A stretch of 61,922 nt of DNA, from contig CP070686.1 of the NCBI GenBank assembly GCA_020353055.1, positions 1,625,705-1,687,626 of the forward strand. The letters are read 5' to 3'. Source of the stretch: Caldifarciminota bacterium (GTDB lineage Bacteria; Hydrothermota; Tepidihabitantia; SM23-42). The notes under the pieces are model-generated. The model saw only the letters and a list, made by a program, of their open reading frames with translations, was not told the origin of the DNA and ran no database searches. Each line of letters opens with the position of its first letter. Within the stretch, counting starts at the first letter, position 1. Positions 46,017 to 54,676 of this stretch are shown in pieces. The translations under genes were made by a program, and so were the position numbers.

Positions 46017-48071
46017 TTGGAGTCGGATCTGATTCATTCGCGAGATCCGTTAAGCAATATGGATGGTGGTGAAATCAAGCGTGCTTTGCGCAGGACGTGG
46101 TTTCCATTTTTTGCTCGTTTCGGCAAATTCACACCGGTCCAGGAAATCACCATACCGCAGATACTCAGGAATAAAAACGTCGTCGTAATTTCACCGTCAG
46201 CATCGGGCAAGACCGAAGCAGTTATTGCTCCCGTCCTGGAGAATATGTTTGAGCGGCGGCTCTTCAATGTCCGTCCGAACAAATTGAGAGTTCTATACAT
46301 CTCACCAACTCGTGCCCTGGTCAACGATCTTTATCGGAGATTGCTCGATCCAATTGATTACTTGAACCTTACGCTGGGTTTGAAAACGGGTGACCGTCCT
46401 CGGCTGTCCGACAAGAATATGCCCCATGTGTTGCTAACTACTCCTGAATCGTTTGACTCGCTCCTGACGCGCCGGCCCAGAGTGTTCCTAGATCTTGAAG
46501 CTGTGATACTCGATGAGATTCATCTGCTCGATAACACTCCACGCGGCGATCAGTTACGGATTCTACTGAATCGACTCCGGAAGATAAGAAATCGGCTGCA
46601 TTATTCTGCTCTCTCGGCAACGATTGACGACTTGGAAATCGGCTGCAGGTATTTCTCAGATCCAGAAGTGTGCATGTTGGATGCACCCCGGGAGATTGAT
46701 TATCTGCTTGTCCCTGCAAAGGATGTCGTGGTCAAGCTGATGGCCATATCAAGAGAGAGGCGTTTCAAAAAAATCCTTGCTTTCTTCAATGCCCGGAGTT
46801 TGGCCGAGCTTTACTCACAGAAACTGGCCGTGCCTCCTTTCTCGGATGCAGTATATGTGCATCATGCAAGTCTGCCAAGAGCAAGGAGGGAAGATATTGA
46901 GAGGATTATGAATAGCGCTGACCATGCCATACTCTGCGCAACATCGACACTTGAATTGGGGATCGACATTGGAACAGTCGATTGCATTGTGCTGTTCCGA
47001 CCACCGTTCGATGTGTCGTCGATGCTGCAGAGGATCGGCCGCGGTAATCGCCGGACACAAAGTCTTTTCGCGGTCGGCGTATATACGAACGACTGGGAAC
47101 GGACGCTCTTCGAGACTTATTTTGAATGTGCGCGGCAGGGAAACTTGTACGATAAGCGTTACACGCCGAACCTATCGGTAATACCCCAACAAATTTATTC
47201 TTATTTCCACCAGCGGCGAAGGATCGGGACGACGGTGAACAGCCTGACCAAAGTATTTTCTCCGGTCTGCTCCGAGGGAACGGTAAAGACCGTGTTCAAA
47301 CATCTATATGAAGAAGGAAAGGTGTCTGAGACGAGGCCTGGCATATATTTTAATTCACCCAGCCTGGAGAAGAAGATCGATTATGGTAAGATCCATTCTA
47401 ATATCGCCGAGACTTCTTTTGGTGAGTATGACGTATTCAATGTGACTGTGGGTAACCTGGTTGGCCGTGTTTTTCACTTGCGGGAGAAATTTGTGCTCGG
47501 CGGTAAATGCTGGCGGATTCGCCAGATCGACGAAAAAGAAAAGAAGGTATATGCACAATGCATCGGAGATGCTTCAGCAGTGACTAAGGTCTTCGAAGGC
47601 AAGGGTGCTGGATCATACAATTATCGCTTAGCTCCGGTTATCAAGAGCAGAATCGTGCCTTCCATCGGGTTTGAGTATTTCCCCTACGCGGTGGAAAGCA
47701 ATAACACGCACATCCTGCATTTACTTGGCTCGCTCTACGGCTTCATATTGGCGGATGCCCTGTTCCATGGCGGCATTGATGCGATGGACGTGGAGGGGAA
47801 GATGCTGGTGCTCAATAGGTTCGTGCCGGTCGATGACCGTTTTCCAATCCCCGGTCTCGGGTCGATAAAGAAGGTGGTCAGTGATAACATTTCTCGTCTT
47901 GAGGACGCACTCGGTAGCGGTGCCTATTTCTATGACCTCCCACTCGAATATCAGATTGAAGATCATATGCTGAATATGGATGTTCAGGGTTTTCTCGATT
48001 TCCTGCAGTCATTGCGGCTTGTGCGTGTCGAGATGGAGCAGTTCAGCCGATATGCCGACAGTCTGCGATAA
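46017..48071 (+). CDS. Lhr/BrxHI-like superfamily 2 DEAD/DEAH helicase
   Basis: 684 residues from TTG 46017; ATG 46059 (residue 15) is a good alternative and keeps all motifs. Q-motif-like FTPVQEITIPQILRNKNVVV, motif I SASGKT (61-66), Ia ISPTRALVNDL, Ib TTPESFDSLL, motif II DEIH (166-169), [57 protein letters not shown]. The C-terminal half lacks the full-length Lhr extension and has its own beta-rich region (NVTVGNLVGRVFHLREKFVL). This matches the shorter Lhr-core helicases such as BrxHI of type 2 BREX or SngC of Shango. Likely a 3'-5' DNA helicase or translocase. Confidence 0.9.
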   Translation: MESDLIHSRDPLSNMDGGEIKRALRRTWFPFFARFGKFTPVQEITIPQILRNKNVVVISPSASGKTEAVIAPVLENMFERRLFNVRPNKLRVLYISPTRALVNDLYRRLLDPIDYLNLTLGLKTGDRPRLSDKNMPHVLLTTPESFDSLLTRRPRVFLDLEAVILDEIHLLDNTPRGDQLRILLNRLRKIRNRLHYSALSATIDDLEIGCRYFSDPEVCMLDAPREIDYLLVPAKDVVVKLMAISRERRFKKILAFFNARSLAELYSQKLAVPPFSDAVYVHHASLPRARREDIERIMNSADHAILCATSTLELGIDIGTVDCIVLFRPPFDVSSMLQRIGRGNRRTQSLFAVGVYTNDWERTLFETYFECARQGNLYDKRYTPNLSVIPQQIYSYFHQRRRIGTTVNSLTKVFSPVCSEGTVKTVFKHLYEEGKVSETRPGIYFNSPSLEKKIDYGKIHSNIAETSFGEYDVFNVTVGNLVGRVFHLREKFVLGGKCWRIRQIDEKEKKVYAQCIGDASAVTKVFEGKGAGSYNYRLAPVIKSRIVPSIGFEYFPYAVESNNTHILHLLGSLYGFILADALFHGGIDAMDVEGKMLVLNRFVPVDDRFPIPGLGSIKKVVSDNISRLEDALGSGAYFYDLPLEYQIEDHMLNMDVQGFLDFLQSLRLVRVEMEQFSRYADSLR

Positions 48072-48072
48072 C

Positions 48073-48100
48073 TTGACACGTGAGGGCAGGTGTCTATAAT
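48073..48100 (+). promoter_or_regulatory. Predicted promoter of lipoprotein gene
   Basis: TTGACA (48073-48078), 16-bp spacer, TATAAT (48095-48100), beginning 1 nt after the helicase stop. The leader of about 37 nt carries AAGGAGG. It separates this gene from the upstream cassette. Confidence 0.75.
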
Positions 48101-48143
48101 GCTTAGGTGTATTGTCGAGGAATTTCATAAAAGGAGGAGTTTC

Positions 48144-48956
48144 ATGAGAGGATTTCTTTTTATCTGCGGCCTTTTCCTGGTGTTTATTCTTTCATGCAAT
48201 GGTGCGGTTACAATCGGATCACCCGAGATGACAGCGGTGTTCATGGGTTCAACATATTTGAGAGTATTTTGGGAGAGGAATGAATCTATTGAAAACAATG
48301 CTGATTTTGTCGGTTATAATGTTTACATCTATACCGATTCCATTGCTTTACTGGTTGATGATGGGGAAGAGCTGAATAAATTCAACAGCCAGGTAATACA
48401 GGACACTACTTTTCAAGCCAATGGTTTATCACAGGACAATATATATTATGTCCAGGTTCGTACTGTGAACATAGAGGATAAGGTCAACGGGTATAATAGC
48501 ACAACGCCCTTTTTACATGCATCACCTCGTCCCGAGTTTACCGTTACGATGAGGATGGCGACCGAGAGCCAACCTGTTAATGACAGCAGTGCGATCAGAT
48601 ACGGAGATGGTTTTGTCATGGTTGATTCGTCGATGGTTGATAGCACGGCAGATATGTGGGTCAAGTCGTCAGGTGATACTATATGGTTCGTGACGCCGAG
48701 CAACCATCCACTATATGGTTCAGGAGGCCGAGAGACGCTGTTTTCAAACATTGGCCCCGGCGATTTTTATACGATATCCGAGGTCGTGTCCGAACCCACA
48801 TCGGATGAGACCGAGGTGCTTACTGGGGACATCATTATCGCCAGAAATGAGGACGGGAATTACGTTAAATTATTCGTTGATTCGATAGACCTTCAAAATG
48901 ACATCATTGTTATCCTCTACGCGTACCAGAATGTCACGGGATACCCTTACTTCTGA
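48144..48956 (+). CDS. Hypothetical lipoprotein with FnIII-like domain
   Basis: 270 residues from ATG 48144, chosen over an upstream in-frame ATG because AAAGGAGGAG precedes it and a lipoprotein signal follows (MRGFLFICGLFLVFILSC, predicted lipidated Cys). Residues about 35-130 resemble a fibronectin-III-like fold (MTAVFMGSTYLRVFWERNES, DFVGYNVYIYTDS, NIYYVQVRTVNIEDKV). The C-terminal half is beta-rich without recognised motif (GDFYTISEVVSEPTSDE). Probably attached to the outer membrane. Its 3' end overlaps the convergent cutA gene by 10 nt. Function unknown. Confidence 0.8.
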   Translation: MRGFLFICGLFLVFILSCNGAVTIGSPEMTAVFMGSTYLRVFWERNESIENNADFVGYNVYIYTDSIALLVDDGEELNKFNSQVIQDTTFQANGLSQDNIYYVQVRTVNIEDKVNGYNSTTPFLHASPRPEFTVTMRMATESQPVNDSSAIRYGDGFVMVDSSMVDSTADMWVKSSGDTIWFVTPSNHPLYGSGGRETLFSNIGPGDFYTISEVVSEPTSDETEVLTGDIIIARNEDGNYVKLFVDSIDLQNDIIVILYAYQNVTGYPYF

Positions 48957-49276
48957 GCTGAATCTGTGACCTCATAGACCCAGTTCAGATATTCACATTG
49001 TCCGAGCGTGATGTCCCATGATATGATTTCCGGTACGTCGTAGGGATGGTTGTCCTTGATGTATTTTTCAACACTGTGGTACCTGGATGCTCTCGTTTTG
49101 ATAAACGCTCCATATTCCGGGGTTCTCTCGAGCTTACCTTTCCAGCGGTAGATTGAGTACAGTTTGAATATGCTTCCGCAGGCCGCGTGCTTGCTTCGAA
49201 CGAGCGCGTCCACAATTTTTTTTGCAGTGCGTTCATTCGGGAAGGTTGTATATACTACGATGTATTTTCGCTTCAT
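48947..49276 (-). CDS. cutA: CutA1-type divalent ion tolerance protein
   Basis: 109 residues, usual length for the trimeric CutA1 family, which has been linked to metal tolerance though its real function is uncertain. Family blocks: YIVVYTTFPNERTAKKIVDALV, KHAACGSIFKLYSIYRWKGKLE, HPYDVPEIISWDITLGQCEYLNWV. The GxIxxxxSIYxWxG core is present. Its ATG overlaps the mgtE stop by 4 nt, so the two form an operon with plausible shared links to divalent cations. Confidence 0.93.
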   Translation of the reverse strand: MKRKYIVVYTTFPNERTAKKIVDALVRSKHAACGSIFKLYSIYRWKGKLERTPEYGAFIKTRASRYHSVEKYIKDNHPYDVPEIISWDITLGQCEYLNWVYEVTDSAQK

Positions 49277-50616
49277 CTGAACCGGTAAAGCAACAATATC
49301 GTGATGTTGAAATATATGAGCAGGGTCGTAGTATCAAGAATTGTTGCGATCAATGGTCCAGACATCAACGCCGGGTCTACGCCGAGTTTCTTGAAGATGA
49401 TCGGAAGCATGCCGCCGATTGACGTTGCGATTACGATGGCAATTATCATCGCTATCGCCACGGTGAGGCCGAGTGCTGCATCACTTTGCAGAACTAGAGC
49501 GCGCAGGGCAGTGATGGCGCCGGCTATGATCCCCATTAATATGCCGATGAAGAATTCCTTGCGCACTACACGCCAGATATCGCGCAGTCTTATTTCACCG
49601 GTAGCGAGACCGCGTACGACGACGGTTGCGGCTTGTGTGCCGGCGCTACCGCTGGTATTCATGAGTATCGGAATGAAGAAACTCAGCGTTACGATGCTCG
49701 AGAGTAAATATGAATAATGTTCCAGAACCGACCCGGAGATGAACCCGGCCAACGCAAGAATTATGAGCCATATCACCCTCTTTTGGGCGATGTTTAAAGG
49801 ACTTGCAGAAAGATACTGGTCGGTTACTTCGGTTGCACCAAAGTGGTAGATATCCTCACTCGTTTCTTCCTTGATGACATCGATCACGTCGTCGACCGTG
49901 ATCACGCCCTTGATACGTCCCAATTTGTCCAGTACCGGTAGCGAAGGAATATCGTATTTTTCGAATACGCGCGCCACATCTTCTTGATCCATGTCGAGCC
50001 CAACGTTCGGGAAGTAGTTCTCCATGACCTTTTCTACCTTACGCTGCGGACTCGTCGTCAGAAGATCCTTTAGCGGAATGATCCCCTGGAGTCGATTTAC
50101 TTTATCGACAACGTAAATATTCTGTATGAAATCTATGTCCTTTGCCTTTACCCTCAGTTCTTTCATGACACTAGCAACATTTACATTTTCAGAGACCGTA
50201 ATATAGTCGGTGGTCATTAGGCCGCCAGCCGTGTTGCCTTTGTAGGCGAGTAGTTCGCGTGCCCTTTTTTGCTCATCGGGTTCGAGCAAAGGTATCAGTT
50301 TTTCGACCTCTTCTGTTGGCAGGATTGCGAAGAGGTCGGTGCGGTCATCCGGTGACATTTCATTGAGGATGGCGACTTTCCTCTTGGTCGGCAGGTTATC
50401 CAGTAACTCCACCATCTGGTCCTCTTGCAGAAATTCGAAGATGTCAGCTGCTACTTTTGTATTGAGGATGGTGAATAGCTTGAGTTTTTCATCGATGTTG
50501 AATTCTGACCATGCTTCGGCGATATCTGCCGGTTCGAAATATGATAATACCTTTCTGATCGTCCTCCTCTGCTTGGAAGACAGCAATTCCTTTATCTCGG
50601 GTAGAATGACACGCAT
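49273..50616 (-). CDS. mgtE: MgtE-family magnesium transporter
   Basis: 447 residues, standard length. N-terminal superhelical domain (about 1-125: ADIAEAWSEFNIDEKLKLFT, LLDNLPTKRKVAILNEMSPDD), tandem CBS domains (about 130-250: MTTDYITVSENVNVASVMKE and DVARVFEKYDIPSLPVLDK), then five membrane segments (about 283-447) with the conserved FFIPILMNTSGSAGTQAAT pore motif. An Mg2+ channel gated by cytosolic Mg2+ binding to the N and CBS domains. It has its own leaderless-type promoter, divergent from the NSS transporter. Confidence 0.96.
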   Translation of the reverse strand: MRVILPEIKELLSSKQRRTIRKVLSYFEPADIAEAWSEFNIDEKLKLFTILNTKVAADIFEFLQEDQMVELLDNLPTKRKVAILNEMSPDDRTDLFAILPTEEVEKLIPLLEPDEQKRARELLAYKGNTAGGLMTTDYITVSENVNVASVMKELRVKAKDIDFIQNIYVVDKVNRLQGIIPLKDLLTTSPQRKVEKVMENYFPNVGLDMDQEDVARVFEKYDIPSLPVLDKLGRIKGVITVDDVIDVIKEETSEDIYHFGATEVTDQYLSASPLNIAQKRVIWLIILALAGFISGSVLEHYSYLLSSIVTLSFFIPILMNTSGSAGTQAATVVVRGLATGEIRLRDIWRVVRKEFFIGILMGIIAGAITALRALVLQSDAALGLTVAIAMIIAIVIATSIGGMLPIIFKKLGVDPALMSGPLIATILDTTTLLIYFNITILLLYRFR

Positions 50617-50621
50617 TGGTT

Positions 50622-50650
50622 AGTCTATTCTGATATACTACGGAAGTCAA
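50622..50650 (-). promoter_or_regulatory. Predicted promoter of mgtE-cutA (leaderless type)
   Basis: TTGACT (50650-50645), 17-bp spacer, TAGACT (50627-50622), then 5 nt (AACCA) to ATG 50616. Back-to-back with the NSS transporter promoter. Confidence 0.6.
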
Positions 50651-50666
50651 TAGTAATAGTCAATGA

Positions 50667-50694
50667 TTGACACAATATTTGATATTGCTATAAT
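50667..50694 (+). promoter_or_regulatory. Consensus promoter of NSS transporter (leaderless type)
   Basis: TTGACA (50667-50672), 16-bp spacer, TATAAT (50689-50694): both hexamers are perfect consensus. ATG 50700 follows after 5 nt (TTCAA), so no room exists for an untranslated leader with a ribosome binding site. Confidence 0.8.
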
Positions 50695-50699
50695 TTCAA

Positions 50700-52160
50700 A
50701 TGAAAGAACTATGGCAGAGTAGGACGTCATTCATACTGGCCTCAATAGGCTCAGCGATAGGGTTGGGGAATATCTGGCGTTTCCCCTACATATGCTACGA
50801 ATGCGGTGGAGGGGCATTTCTTATTCCTTTTCTTGTTGCTCTTCTGACCGCAGGGATACCACTCATGGTGCTGGAGTACTCGGTCGGACACAAGTTCTCA
50901 AAGCCAGCTCCTCTTGCACTGGGAAATCTGAAGAAACGTTTTGAGATCCTGGGTTGGTTTGCACTACTCGTTGGCTTTGGCATCGCAACCTATTACGCGG
51001 TAATCATGGGCTGGGCGTTCAATTACCTCGGATATTCGTTCAATCTGGCATGGGGGGATAACACTCAGGGTTTTTTCTTCGATCAATTCCTTAAAATATC
51101 AGAATCGCCGATGCAGTTGGGTTCTGTCCAGTGGATGATCGCGCTAGGTCTGGTTCTGACCTGGATCGCTATCGTAGCGGCAATATGGAAGGGTGCGAAG
51201 ACAGTAGGTAAGGTCGTATACTTCACGGTCATTATCCCGTGGATCATCCTGCTGGTTTTCGTTGCGCGGGGGTTGACACTACCCGGCGCACTGGAAGGAC
51301 TGAAGTATTATCTGACGCCAAACTTCAACGCACTCTTGAATTATCGCGTGTGGCTGCATGCTTATTCACAGGTTTTCTTTTCTTTGACCATAGGTTTTGG
51401 TGTACAGATAACATACGCGAGTTTTCTGCCGAAGGATTCCGATGTTGTGAACAATGCTTTCTTAGTAAGTCTGGCCGATGCTGCCACAGCATTCGTTGGC
51501 GGATTTGCGGTGTTCTCTACGCTGGGTTATTATGCGAATCAAACAGGCCTGCCGGTCAGCGAGGTCGTGCAATCGGGTCCACAACTTGCTTTTGTCACGT
51601 ACCCTACGATTATCCGCCTATTGCCATTTGGATCGGTAGTCTTCGGCGTGCTTTTCTTCTTAATGATATTGACCCTGGGGATAGATTCTGCTTTCTCTTT
51701 GGTGGAAGCGGGTGCTGCCTCCTTGATCGAAAAATACAAATTGAAGCGTGTCTATGTGAACGTCGGGTTCGCCATCGTTGCCGGTATAGTTGGTTTGATC
51801 TACACGACCCGAAGCGGACTCTACTGGCTTGATATCGTCGATTATTTCATGAACAACTTCGGCCTGCTGGTCGTGGGTATACTCATGTGTGTTGCCGTCG
51901 GTTGGTTCTATAAGCATGAAGAAATACGCGAGTACGCTAACAGCAAATCTGATTTCAGGATCGGCAGATGGTGGGATTTCTGTATAAAGTACCTGACCCC
52001 TGTAGTGGTCGGGGCGCTATTCATTACGAACGTTATTGACCGGGTGAAGTCAGCTTACGGTGGGTATTCCCGCATCGCTGAGGTTATTGGTGGTTGGTTG
52101 GTTGTCGCGGTCTTTGTGGTCGTTGCCGTGTTGTTGTTCAAGAAAAAAGGGAGAAAGTGA
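50700..52160 (+). CDS. Sodium-dependent NSS-family transporter
   Basis: 486 residues with about twelve membrane segments, LeuT fold. TM1 motif ASIGSAIGLGNIWRFPYICY contains the unwound Na+/substrate site; GGGAFLIPFLVALLTAGIPL (TM2), VFFSLTIGFGVQITYASFLP (TM6) and TLGIDSAFSLVEA (TM8) are characteristic. The family imports neutral amino acids, methionine or alanine in characterised bacterial members with a small subunit. Its stop overlaps the ATG of a 31-residue small-subunit gene, which supports the methionine/alanine importer subgroup (MetP/MetS type). Confidence 0.95.
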   Translation: MKELWQSRTSFILASIGSAIGLGNIWRFPYICYECGGGAFLIPFLVALLTAGIPLMVLEYSVGHKFSKPAPLALGNLKKRFEILGWFALLVGFGIATYYAVIMGWAFNYLGYSFNLAWGDNTQGFFFDQFLKISESPMQLGSVQWMIALGLVLTWIAIVAAIWKGAKTVGKVVYFTVIIPWIILLVFVARGLTLPGALEGLKYYLTPNFNALLNYRVWLHAYSQVFFSLTIGFGVQITYASFLPKDSDVVNNAFLVSLADAATAFVGGFAVFSTLGYYANQTGLPVSEVVQSGPQLAFVTYPTIIRLLPFGSVVFGVLFFLMILTLGIDSAFSLVEAGAASLIEKYKLKRVYVNVGFAIVAGIVGLIYTTRSGLYWLDIVDYFMNNFGLLVVGILMCVAVGWFYKHEEIREYANSKSDFRIGRWWDFCIKYLTPVVVGALFITNVIDRVKSAYGGYSRIAEVIGGWLVVAVFVVVAVLLFKKKGRK

Positions 52161-52255
52161 TGCCGGTTTCCGCTTGGATTATGTTTGCAGTTACCGCCCT
52201 GGTTCTCTTCGGAGGCATTGTATTATGCCTCTTTAAGATTAGAATCAAGAAATAG
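52160..52255 (+). CDS. MetS-like small subunit of NSS transporter (31 residues)
   Basis: A very short gene overlapping the transporter stop by one base (GTGATG context). It encodes MPVSAWIMFAVTALVLFGGI followed by VLCLFKIRIKK: a single transmembrane helix with a positively charged C-terminus. Size, position and the W-x-M/V-x-GG-like pattern match the MetS small subunit family of methionine/alanine NSS importers. AGGGAGAAAG lies just upstream. It ends 2 nt from the convergent fumarase beta gene. Confidence 0.75.
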   Translation: MPVSAWIMFAVTALVLFGGIVLCLFKIRIKK

Positions 52256-52257
52256 GG

Positions 52258-52812
52258 CTACCGTCTATACTTCTTAGCTCCCTCCTGGTAGAGATCGCCG
52301 CCAAAGGCGTCATTGGCAACGATAACCGGAAAATCCTCGACTTCGAGTTCACGTATCGCTTCGGGACCGAGGTCTTCATAAGCCACAATACGGGCACTCT
52401 TTATGTTTTTGGCTATTAATGCGCCTGCACCTCCGGTTGCCGCAAAGTACACCGCTTTGAACTGCTTCATTGCATCACGCACTATTTGAGAACGTACTCC
52501 CTTACCGATCATGCCTTTGAGTCCATGCTCCATGAGAAGCGGAGCGTAGGGATCCATTCGGTAGGAAGTGGTCGGTCCCGCCGAACCTATGACGTATCCT
52601 GGTTTTGCTGGAGCCGGTCCAACATAGTAGATTATTTGTCCTTCAATATCGACCGGCAACGATTTACCTGCCTGAATGAGGTCGTACAGCCTCTTGTGAG
52701 CACTGTCGCGGCCGGTGAGAATCTTACCGCTTATTAGTACGCGATCGCCAATCTTCAATTTCATTATGACATCATCTGAAATCGGTGGAGTGATTTTGAT
52801 CGATTCACTCAT
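52258..52812 (-). CDS. fumB: Class I fumarate hydratase, beta (C-terminal) subunit
   Basis: 184 residues of the two-subunit Fe-S fumarase/L-tartrate dehydratase family, interconverting fumarate and malate. Start is supported by AAGGAGG before ATG 52812. Family blocks: LKIGDRVLISGKILTGRDSA, YYVGPAPAKPGYVIGSAGPT, TSYRMDPYAPLLMEHG, GMIGKG and AATGGAGALIAKNIK. Follows the alpha subunit by 84 nt. A tartrate dehydratase role cannot be excluded from sequence, but fumarase is commoner for this split form. The symbol denotes the beta subunit, not E. coli FumB. Confidence 0.93.
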   Translation of the reverse strand: MSESIKITPPISDDVIMKLKIGDRVLISGKILTGRDSAHKRLYDLIQAGKSLPVDIEGQIIYYVGPAPAKPGYVIGSAGPTTSYRMDPYAPLLMEHGLKGMIGKGVRSQIVRDAMKQFKAVYFAATGGAGALIAKNIKSARIVAYEDLGPEAIRELEVEDFPVIVANDAFGGDLYQEGAKKYRR

Positions 52813-52896
52813 GAAACCTCCTTAAGTTTAAACAGGTTACGTTCCTCGTTGATCGTGACGAAACCCGTTTCGTTGTTCGTCCAAAGGCCACGTTAC

Positions 52897-53736
52897 CTAT
52901 ATTACTGCGCTTTTATGACGTGCGACGTGGCAGTTGATGTTCACGGCAACCGGGAACGAAGCAATATGCCGCGGGTGCGTTTCGATAAAGACATCCAATG
53001 ATGTGGTACGTCCACCCAAGCCCATGGGACCGATGCCAAGATCGTTGATTCGTTGGAGAAGTTCACGCTCTACATCGGCATAGAAAGGGTCCTGGTTGCG
53101 ATCACCGATGTTCCTGAGCAGTGCTTTCTTGGCGAGAAATGCCACATATTCGAAAGTGCCGCCGATGCCTACGCCGACCACGGTTGGCGGACAGGGATTA
53201 GAACTCGATCGGAGAACACGGTCAATGACGAAATCCTTCACGCCTTCTATGCCGTCTGCTGGTTTCATCATTTTGACTTCGCTCATATTCTCGCTGCCGC
53301 CGCCCTTGGGCGCAACGGTGATCTTTATTTTATCCCCCGGGACAAAAGTCGTATGTATGATCGCGGGAGTATTGTCGCCGGTATTCTTGCCTTTTACAGG
53401 ATCGGCCAATATTGATTTTCTTAAATACCCTTCAGTATAACCCTTTCTGACACCTTCATTTATCGCATCAACGATACTGCCATCGATACACACTTCGGTG
53501 CCCAGTTCGAGAAAGACGACCGCGAATCCACAATCCTGGCAGAGAGGCACCTGTTCTTTTTCGGCGATCTCGGCATTACGGAGCAGTTGATTGAGTATAT
53601 CACGGCCCGTTTCTGATTCTTCTTTTTCAATACAGTTCTTGAATGCTTGAAGCATGTCTTTGCCGAGAAAATAATTTGCTTCCACGCATAGCCTGGCTAC
53701 GGTGTCCACGATTTTGTCGCTAGAGATATTACTCAT
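52897..53736 (-). CDS. fumA: Class I fumarate hydratase, alpha (N-terminal) subunit
   Basis: 279 residues; carries the [4Fe-4S] ligands. Cysteines occur in VPLCQDCGFAVVFLELG and SSNPCPPTVVGVGIGG, plus C-terminal INCHVARHK. ILADPVKGKNTGDNTPAIIH and GDKIKITVAPKGGGSENMS are hallmark motifs. AAAGGAG precedes ATG 53736. Together with the beta subunit it provides an oxygen-sensitive fumarase, consistent with an anaerobic or microaerobic lifestyle. The symbol denotes the alpha subunit. Confidence 0.93.
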   Translation of the reverse strand: MSNISSDKIVDTVARLCVEANYFLGKDMLQAFKNCIEKEESETGRDILNQLLRNAEIAEKEQVPLCQDCGFAVVFLELGTEVCIDGSIVDAINEGVRKGYTEGYLRKSILADPVKGKNTGDNTPAIIHTTFVPGDKIKITVAPKGGGSENMSEVKMMKPADGIEGVKDFVIDRVLRSSSNPCPPTVVGVGIGGTFEYVAFLAKKALLRNIGDRNQDPFYADVERELLQRINDLGIGPMGLGGRTTSLDVFIETHPRHIASFPVAVNINCHVARHKSAVI

Positions 53737-53891
53737 GTACTCCTTTCAGCCTATCGGCTTATTTAATTTCGGGGATGCGGATCGAGTACCGGTCATATAT
53801 GTTGAAACCATATGTCGAGGAATGTGTTTCATTCCTGACGTTGTGACGGTAAACTATTTTGTTGAGCATCCCAACTCCAACCCTTGCACCA

Positions 53892-54539
53892 TTACTTGAC
53901 CGGTGTGAGCAGGTAGATTATCGTTTTATCGGGCAGATCCTCTTTCCGGATTTCGATTGCATCGTCAAATTTCTTCACGTCTTTGTTCATGATATAATCA
54001 TCAACTGCCGCTATTGGGAAACCGCATTTATCTGTTTTGAAGTGCATTGGTATGACGATTTTAGGACCGAGTTTGTTTACCGTTTCTCCGGCAACCGTTG
54101 CGTCAATCGTAAAATATCCACCTACCGGTATGAACAGTATATCAACTGCACCGATTGCCTTCACATCTTCATCTGAAAGCGGATGTCCCAGGTCTCCAAG
54201 ATGGACGATATTCATCCCGTCGATCGTCATTTTGAATATTGTGTTCGTCCCCCGTTCTGAACCACCGCTTTCATCGTGGAAGACATCGGTGCCCGTTATT
54301 TCTATACCCTTGATGTCTTTCTTCGCGGCACCGCGTACGAAGGTTGGTTTGCCCTGTATATCGATGCAGTTATGGTCATCGTGCTCATGCGAGATGGTTA
54401 CGATATCTGCTTCCTCGGTTATTGGTTCATATTTTATGCCGCCATCAAAGCATCCTGGTTTGTAGGGGTCGGTAATGATCCTTACCCCGTTTCCAGATTC
54501 AATAAGGAAAGCAGCATGGCCGAGAAATTTGATCTTCAT
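53892..54539 (-). CDS. Metallo-beta-lactamase-fold hydrolase (UlaG/UPF0173-like)
   Basis: 215 residues. FLGHAAFLIESGNGVRIITDP at the start and the metal motif SHEHDDHN (HxHxDH-like) are typical of COG2220 L-ascorbate-6-phosphate lactonase-like proteins; HLGDLGHPLSDEDVKAIG and the late MHFKTDKCG supply further ligands. The substrate is unknown; family members act on lactones or phosphodiesters. AAAGGAG precedes ATG 54539. It is transcribed divergently from recR. Confidence 0.9.
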   Translation of the reverse strand: MKIKFLGHAAFLIESGNGVRIITDPYKPGCFDGGIKYEPITEEADIVTISHEHDDHNCIDIQGKPTFVRGAAKKDIKGIEITGTDVFHDESGGSERGTNTIFKMTIDGMNIVHLGDLGHPLSDEDVKAIGAVDILFIPVGGYFTIDATVAGETVNKLGPKIVIPMHFKTDKCGFPIAAVDDYIMNKDVKKFDDAIEIRKEDLPDKTIIYLLTPVK

Positions 54540-54643
54540 TTTGTACTCCTTTCTTGAACAAAAATAATCTAAGTGGCATGAACAAACAGAATTTCTTTAT
54601 TATATTCCATTTGATGTCGAAATCAAGATTATCTTGAACGCTG

Positions 54644-54671
54644 TTGACTTGTTTTTTTATTTAATTAGAAT
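54644..54671 (+). promoter_or_regulatory. Predicted promoter of recR (leaderless type)
   Basis: TTGACT (54644-54649), 16-bp spacer, TAGAAT (54666-54671), 5 nt to ATG 54677. The hexamers are identical to those proposed for purA. Confidence 0.65.
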
Positions 54672-54676
54672 ATGCC

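Noticed and set aside
51239-51832. 197-residue frame inside the NSS transporter
   Set aside because: Same-strand alternative frame within an intact membrane transporter gene; no start signal and Cys/Arg-rich shadow composition.
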